Below are positions 52,301 to 61,100 of a DNA stretch of 64,000 nt, piece by piece (positions within the stretch are counted from its first letter, which is position 1; every line of letters begins with the position of its first letter). The notes below the pieces were generated by a model. It searched no databases, was not told where the DNA came from, and saw only the letters and a list, made by a program, of their open reading frames with translations. Position numbers and translations under genes: made by a program. Source of the stretch: Galbula dea. Lineage: Eukaryota; Chordata; Aves; Piciformes; Galbulidae. The stretch is from NCBI GenBank assembly GCA_013399015.1, contig VWZX01010570.1:558001-622000 (forward strand), written 5' to 3'.

Positions 52301-55139
52301 TCAGTGGGAGCAGTTTACTGCTCATAAATCCTGAGCCAATGATTGAGAGTTTTTTCTTCACTCCTCTAACACACAATCAAAACCAATTTTTAAATTCATG
52401 TTTTTCTAAACCAAGCAAACAAACTAACCTTCAACACTTTTTTGATGCCATTGATAGTGGAAGTCAACAACGACCGCACTTTTTGGTCATCGTTTAGGTA
52501 ATCCGCATGGCGTACACACATGAACAAAATATATGCTGGTAGTCCTGGAATCAGGTTGACAGCTACCCCACGTGGTTTCAGCTCTTGATAAAAACAAACA
52601 CACATAGTTTGGTTAAGTGTAAAGTCACTGGAAGATGTTATATGAGGTTATCACAACCTCTCCAGTAAACAGTACTGTTTATGGCCAGTGAAAACTAAGA
52701 ACAAAACTAATAGCTACTTTCTTGGTAAAATATGTGAACAGAATAAAAAAACATAACTGTCTGCTAAAAAATATGCAGGCACATTAACAGGTAATGTACT
52801 CATCAATTGCAACAATTAGATCATACAGGAATTTTAGGTAAACTGAACATTGTCAAAACCAAAAGAAGCTATTCATTTCATAATGCAAATTCTGTGTTCT
52901 TATCATTCATTTGTCAGCACGTGTGGGAGCAGAGGAGCCCACAAATGAGAAAGATGCTTACCTAAAATAAGATTCTTGACAAGTTTTTGTTCATCTTCCT
53001 TCTTATATTCCAACATCCCTTGGAAGTCCTTTTCTTTTCGTGGAATGTTAACTGGACGAATAGGTTCGTCAACGATTTGTCCAGGTGATATGTTCTCCAT
53101 CTGGCCCACTTCAGAGGAGAAATTAAATGATATATTTTCCAATTACATCAATGCATACCAGAGGAAATAATGACATTTCTAAGGAAGAACTCCAGCATAC
53201 AAAAGTAGGAAATGTTTTCTTTGGTTCAGGATAACACTTAACAACAAAAATCCCATCAAACAAAATGATTCATTGTTGATAAGTGTTATCTTGGGGTGAC
53301 ATTCTTCCTTTGAAGAGAAGTGTGTGAATAGCATCCATTAATACAACTTTACTGCTGATTTCCTGGATTTTATCATATAAAAGCACAAAGTGATAGCCAT
53401 TAATCACTTAATCCCAGATTAATTTTACAAGAGTCACTGTTAACTGCTGTGCAAAATGCCAGTATTGGTTTTTTTGGGTGGTATGAAATACAGGATATTC
53501 CCTTGGTCAGTTTGGGTCAGCTGTCCTGTCTCTGTGCCCATGTGCCCTTCCACTCCCCCAGCTTACTAAGGAGGCAGAATATGAAAAAGAAAGCCTTGAT
53601 GCTTTGCATGCTCTGTTCAGCGACACCCAAAACACCAGTGTGCTACTAACGTTGCTTTAGCCACAAATCCAAAACACAGCATCATGAGGGCTGCTATGAA
53701 GAAAGTTAACTTCCATCCCAGCCAGATCTACTGCACCTTTATTTACTTTATTATCTACTGCACCTGTTAATTAGGTAATAAACACATACAAAACTATATT
53801 TTCAGAAATATTTTCCCCAGTCTGTATAGTGTATGAACACTACTGTGATCTTGTCCACAGTAGTAACCAAACAATGTTGAAAGTCTCTTTAAAAACAAAT
53901 GCAGTTTGAGTAACCTTTCAAAAAGGATGTATGAAATAGCCATCTTGTTTCATACAGTGCCTCACAGTATCCCATTCAACACCTATACTCCACCTGCTTA
54001 AGCTGCATGTTTGTTTTTGAAAAGCAGAACTCAGGTTCATGCCATGAAAGCTACATCCTCTTCTTACAGCTCTCCTTGCTGCATGCAATTATAAAGCACT
54101 GCACATCATAGTGTGCTAAATGTGTGCACCTGTCAAATGGGAGAAGGAACGAAGAAATCCAAACTAGAGCTCAATGAGAGCTCCTAACAACTGAAGGATA
54201 ATATACTGCTGTTAATCCAGGTTTAACTTGGTATCACCATCCTTGGCATCGCTAAAGAGTACTCAATCACCGATTTCAATCTTAGTATTCAATAGAACAG
54301 CTCATTAAGCACTAAGGACGCTAAGCTTTTTTTCTGGAAAAAGCAAATGGCCATAAGAAGCTTCTGAAAGGTTAGGACCAGGATTATTTAAAAACAAATT
54401 CATACTTCAACTTTATAACATTATTAATTGCTTCTAGCAATTAAAATTACTTTAGTTACACAGAGACACAATAAGCTCAGTCTCACCAGTCCTAAAACCC
54501 TAAGACAGCTCACACTGAGGCTCATAAAAATAAAATTAGCTTAGTCCATATCTCAGGGTTGTCACAGTCAAGTTTGGCCAGCAGCTCCAAAAGGAAGCCT
54601 CAAGCAGAAAAAGACAGTCTCAGCATTCTTGGCTCCAGTGATACAGAAATTCACATTCAAAGGAAAACTGGGTAAAGTATTTCTGTGTGGTTCATATTTA
54701 ATATTGCTTTTGTCTTGACAAAACCAGATACTATCTTTGACTGCACAAACAGCCCAGTTGACACTCCTTTTTGTTCACATGGTTTCTGCCTTTGGACAAA
54801 CATCAATTTCCTCTACTCATTGCTTCAAAATATGTCAAATCTTTTAAAGGTCTACAAAGGAACACACAGAGCTCTGAGCATACCTCCTGTTTCTGGAATC
54901 AACTATCAGAGGCTAATGCTACTGAAGACTTCACTGCTAAAAACTGGATATGATATATATATGTTTATATGATATATAAAAATATGGATATGATGGCAAT
55001 AGGATCACAATAAACCAGAATCTTTCTCTCAAAATGTAAAAGTACCTTCAAGTTCACCAATCTTCTTAGCAAATACTTTCAACTGTTTCTTCAGCTTGCG
55101 AACAGTTTTATCTTGCTTTTCAAGCTGCTCCATTAAGTC
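46339..55139 (-). CDS. MYO5A: MYO5A last nine coding exons: distal coiled coil and globular tail
   Basis: Exon 55046-55139 (94 nt) encodes [20 protein letters not shown] and the end of the stalk. Exon 52962-53108 (147 nt) holds [20 protein letters not shown], the linker into the tail. The tail exons of 155, 90, 151, 283, 175, 81 and 153 nt follow. The tail binds RAB11 family, RILPL2, melanophilin and other adaptors, and in the folded state docks on the head. Landmarks are [40 protein letters not shown] and [20 protein letters not shown]. The stop TGA is at 46339-46341. Confidence 0.96.
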
Positions 55140-58100
55140 CTGTAAATTCAAATGAAAGATTATGATATAAGTAAAATCCCATGTGTAACTGAGTGCTACT
55201 AGTATTACAAGGTGGTGAAGAAAGCTGAACAGTGGTGCCATCCTCTGGCTGAGGTTTGCAAGCTGGTACGCTGCCTATAATACAAGCCAAATATTACTGT
55301 GTGCAGCATGACAAAGGCAAAGCTCTTAGGCAATATATTCTGCAGGCGCTCAGAACTAGGTCAGTTCTTATGGCAGAAGACATTTTGCTGCAAATACACC
55401 TCCCTAATGCTTCCTCCCTGCTCTTTCAAATGTCTCACAGAAATAATTTTCTTTATTATTTAACAGCTATCCTCTGTTTCTGCATCATTTATTCATGCCT
55501 TCAGGACTGACTCCTTATTCAGACCTATCCATTTTATATGCCAGTAAAGATCTGCTGAAAGACCATACCTTGCACTCAATTTAGTAAAATCAAACATCCA
55601 AACATATGACATTTCCTGTGATGCTCCACAATTGGCCTATATCCTGCTGTCATCACTGAAACTGTTGTCTTGCATCTTTTTTCCTGTACCTGAACAACAC
55701 TAGCACCTAAAAGTCCTACTTTTGCAATAAACCCGTATTTTTCTTGTAAAGGAGCACCCCCCAGCACTCTATCTTCGAGTAATTCTGTGAGATATGGTAG
55801 TGCAATCCTAAAAAAAATCATGTAAATAAAAAAGGACAAGTCTTTCTAAAGGAAGCAAAACCTCAAGCTCAAAACACCTGTAAGGCACTTGAGGTTAAGG
55901 GTTTGAAATCAGCTTGAAAGAAAAATTCTCTTTTGTAAGCATGAGTCTTCATGGCACTGGTAAGAATGTAAGGGACCATGAGCTCCTTGAATCAAAAGCA
56001 TCATCTGGGACACTACATTTTTCCTAATGCACTGAAAAATATTAGTGCAGCATGGGCAACAACTTAGAATTAGGCACAAATTGTTCTTAATCATGTTGTA
56101 AAGAGTTTACAACCTAATATAATATACTTGGGCAGTAAGATATAAGGTCCGCTGAAAGAACAGAATCAAGGCCATGCTTCTCTTTCAAAGCAGTGCCCAA
56201 TTTTACAACAGAAATCCTCTTAATACCACAATACACTTATTGTCAGATATAATTTCTACTGAAATTAATAAAAAAATACATTTAAGTACAACAGACTGTT
56301 TCAAATATATCAGTGAAGGGATTTCTGAAAAGCAAATATGTGAGGAGGAATAAAGGTATTTCTACGGTTCCTCTAAACAAATTGAACAGATTTCACATCT
56401 CATTAAGATTCAGAATCTCATAAATTATATTCTTTCAAGCTTACATATGGTGCACTCTAACTATTATGGAAATATTTCCCATTTTATCCTTCCTATTTTG
56501 CATTTTTGAAAAATATTAAAAGGTTATGGAATCTGTTTCTGACATTTATTCACTCCAGATGTCAGCACTGAAAAGAGATGTATGAACAAATTCATGCTAT
56601 GGCTGGACTTGAGGCATTATCTACCTTGATAAGTATCTGTATGACAGGTCTCTATTTTGCTGAACTGAATTTAAATGCATCAAAGCTTTAAACCAAAAAG
56701 TGGTTCTGAAAATTGAGCACCTTTTGCATCATGTACCTCTTTTCCAGGGCAGTATTAAGTAGTATTCAAGAAGAAATGCTTCATTCACAGTGCAAGACTT
56801 GTATTAGTAACAAAACTGTGCATCAAAAAGAGACACAGATTACACAGAGGACACTAACAAAAAAGCAGTGAAGGAAGTAATTGGCATCGTGAAGCTCTCA
56901 GCAGGAGATTTCCTTTGAAAAGGAGAAAGGGAGACAGCCTGCTTTTCAAGTAGTGCTCCAGAAATAGCGAACAAGACAACAGAGAAGCAGGATTCACGTG
57001 ATCTACATACAATCATCCGTTTGTAAAGTGAAATCCGGTACGATTGATACTTCTTTGGATCATCTGCATACAACTCCTCATAAAACTGTAAAAATAGGTA
57101 CAGGATTGTTTTTCTCCCTTCCTTTTGAAACACTGATACTTTAGTAAGCACTATGTAAATTAAATCAGATTAAAACAAGATCAAGAATCTCTAATTCTTA
57201 GGTAGTCCAGTCCTTAGCTGTGGTGTTCACGTCAGCCTCTCCCACAGAGAAGCTGATGTAGGTGCATTGCAGAACAATCAGATCTTTTAAAAATGGGCAG
57301 TAAGTAATACTATGAAAGCCTGGAATATAACCTTTGTGAGAACCTGGACAGGATATTGTCTTATGCTAATCAAGATGGAATCTGGATTTTCCCATCTGGA
57401 AAGCCTGCAAATTATTTCCATTCTAGGACTAGGAGTGGAAAAGAAGAATATATCCAACTTGGAGTGGACTTGCAATACTCAGACTTCAGAAGTGAAACAC
57501 TAAGGAATGAGTCTATATTTAACAAGTAAAATTATATTCACTGTGTTTGAAAATAAAGAGGACTCTCCTGGATGTAATTACATGACTATGTATTGTCTTG
57601 GGAACACAATATGATGAGTAGGTCTGTTGGGGGAAAAAGTAACATATGACTAAGCAGCTGGAGGGAGCTGTCAGAGACTGAAACATTCTCATTTACCTTT
57701 GTCAATAGGAGCCAGCTGCTGCTGAGGCAAACCAATACCTTCAATTAGTTTTCCAGCATCTATTAGCAGAGTTATCTGATGCTTTCCTCAAAACCGTTGG
57801 TACTAAGACAAAGCCTAACAATGATAACTTCTGTGACATACAAAAGGATGAAAGACTACACATTGGCTTGTTTAGAGGAAGCTAGAATTTTTCTTCCTGA
57901 AGTAGCATGGTTCCCTTTACCAGTGATAAAGCCAACAATATTCTAACATGGGCCTCTTTGGAAAATTTCCCTAGAAATGAGCTACCCTGCACACAGTGAA
58001 CATACTCCTTTGTGGGGAAAGGGAAGGAGTTTCACCCAATCCTTCCTTCATACAAAAAATGTTGTGCAGTAAACAAGGAATACCAACTATTAGCTAAGTG

Positions 58101-61100
58101 ACTTCTAACCAAGTTTCCTTTCCTGGAATTATTTCTTTCTTCAAAACACAATGAATAGCTGGAGCTCATAGCACAGTGGATTATCTGTGTCACTTCAGGC
58201 AGGAAGGAGGGAAATGGGAAGAAAAGTGACGTTAAATAACTGAAGAACTACATTAGTTTTCTTCAATAAAATAAAGAAGAAACTAATGTATTTCAGAGGA
58301 AACACCACTACTTGACACTAAAAATTTTTTTGAGTTCCCTGGATACGATTAAACTCATCAGTTGAAAGCTGGGATCCACGAGCTTTCTCCATGCCACAGA
58401 CTTCAAGCAAATTCCCTGAAACATTTTAACTTCATCAGTCCCTCTCTCTCTCTCTCATTAGCTTACCCACAAAAACCCTGCATTCATGCAATTTTTTGCA
58501 GGAGGTTGCCATCTGAAAACTGGCAAGAACTTACAGGTGCAGCAACCCTGCAAGTCCCCATGCCTGCTCCTGCCGCATCACTTCACTTACCAAGTTCTCG
58601 TTAGTCAGTCGGGTGATCTCATGCTGCAGGCTGGCTTCAATGCGGGCCTCTGGAGGCAGCTGCAGATTCTGTGCCAGGAGCTGCTGCTGGCGATTGTTTT
58701 CTTCCTTCAAACTTTGGATCTCACCTCGCAGTGATTCCAGTTCGTTCTCATGGCTCTTCTTCTGTGACTGAAGCTGGGACTCCAGCAGCCTGAAGAAGTT
58801 GAGTAACAGCTGCGTGAACACACTTTGGAAGTTACCTCCCCATTTCTCAGAGGGAGCGTAAAGCTTTAGCTGCTGCTCAGGAACAATTAGCCATGGCTTG
58901 CAAAGGAAAATGAAAAAGGCAGAGTACTCTTTAAACCCTTCAGTATGCCTTCTAATTACATGAAGCTTGCCTGATCAAAAAGTGGAGAGAAATTAATTGT
59001 GACACTGCTTTGAACTTCCTTTGTGATTGAACACATTGTGTATGGTGCTACTGAAAACATGTGGCAATAAATGTTATGTTAAATCTTCACAGACTGTCAC
59101 TGCTTCTAAAGGGGCTTCAAAGAGGTTTTACCTCAAGTCAAATCAAACAGGGTAAGAAGACGATGACACTGTGTTTGCTTAAGCTAGGACCCTCCAACAT
59201 TTAACAAAGGAAAATCTTCCCTAGTTAACTCTGTCCAGTCAGAAACCATTTATTTGCAAATGCACATAAATAATCTTTATTCTTCTATTAAAACCAGCAC
59301 TTTGCCGAGGGTTGTCATTAGCGCATGAAAGATTAACAACAGACCCAAACTCAGGACTGGGATCTGGGAGCTCTATTTTATCCTCACCACTGACTCGCTC
59401 TTTCCCCTTGGGCACATCACGTCCCAAATTCTTCTCATGTGAAATGGGAATAACATGTACCAGCCTCCTTCTGAGCAGTGCTGTGGGGATCTACTCCTGC
59501 TTGCAAGGCACTGTCCAAGTGCTCTGACTCATCAGTTCATACATACACACAGAAGGAATGACATTACTAGTGACTAGCAGTGTTCAATTAGACAATCTTT
59601 CAGGGTTTAAATATGCATACAGCAGACACATTTATTAGTAACTCGACTGATCAAGCACACAAGAACAAACAGTAATTTACCTGCATTGCTCTGCCATTTA
59701 ATATAAAACTTCTTGTCCCTACAGTGCTAGGACAAGCAACAAGAGGTGCAGAACTAACATCCACAGCCTGCTCTGCAGAACACTTGCTCTAAGTTAGATC
59801 TTTGCAGGTTTACAAAACAACGTTAGGTGTAGAATTTGTTAGCACAAGAAAAGGAAAGATTTTAGTTAGTAGCATTCATTGCAAAATACTTCCCTCTGCA
59901 GTTAGTGCTACCAAATGTGTATGCTGAAGATCAGCACTGCTATCTATTGAATAGCTGCCAGTGCAGGACTGGAAGCCATTTTGGAAGTCTGGGACACATG
60001 TATAGATACGTAGCCCAGATGTGCACACAGAACCAGCACTGCATTTCCTAACAAGCTGAATCTCACCTATTACATGACCAGCAGACAGTCTTTGCAGAGA
60101 TTAGAGTGATTGCACTGAGGTCTGAAGAGTGCAACAATGAACTAAAGATTACTTATTTTGTTTCTTTAGTGTCTTACATTTTGAATCTGGCACAGAGAGA
60201 CATGGGAGAAGAATGTAAACTTGAGTCACAACAAGGAGAGTAAGCCTGTAACTATTTGAAAGTTAAGAGTACACTGAAGCTACTCCAACAACAGTTTTAT
60301 AATTAGTAAAATGACTGCGCTTCTTTAGGCTGAAAAACTGTAAAGCACATTAATTTTGATACCCAGTGTAAAGACAGACACAGAATTGACAGAACATTGG
60401 AACAGGCTGCCCAGGGAGGTTGTGGAGTCTCCTTCTATGGAGATATTCAAAACCTGCCTGTACTCGTTCCTGTGTGACCTCATCTAGGTGATCCTGCTGT
60501 GGCAGGGAGGTTGGACTAGATGATCTTTCTAGGTCCCTGCCAACCCCTAACATTCTATGATTGTATGAAATAACACACTGCTACAAATCTTGTCCAGCTG
60601 TGGAACTTCTGGTATTTTACAGTCTATTTTTGTACAAGTATTCTTATGAATTGTGTGTTAGTTGTTGTGCTATCTTAAGTTTTTAAATGATAAAGCTTGA
60701 TGAGTAGAAAGGTTTGGGGACTAGGTTTGAGAAAAATCTTTAATCTGTAAAATTTGTGATGAAATTTGTTTCTAGCTGTTAGAGCAATACTGTAGCAAAA
60801 GCAAACCCATAGCAAGGGGAACAGTTAGCTAGAAAAGAGTATGCAAATGAAGAGAAAAAAAAAAACAACATTCTGAGAAGTCTGGTAACCTGTTGGCTTG
60901 TTTTAACCCTTCATAAACCAGCCAAAGTTCTCCGTCCTCATTCAGCATATGATAGTCCTGGGGAGATTGCCTTTCAAAAACAGTGTTTAAAAAGATACAA
61001 GAGAGACATGTGATGGTGATGAGATGACATGTTACGAACATTACACACTACATTACAGTTACTATAAAAGAGAAACAAAAAATGCTCTAAAAAAACTTAG

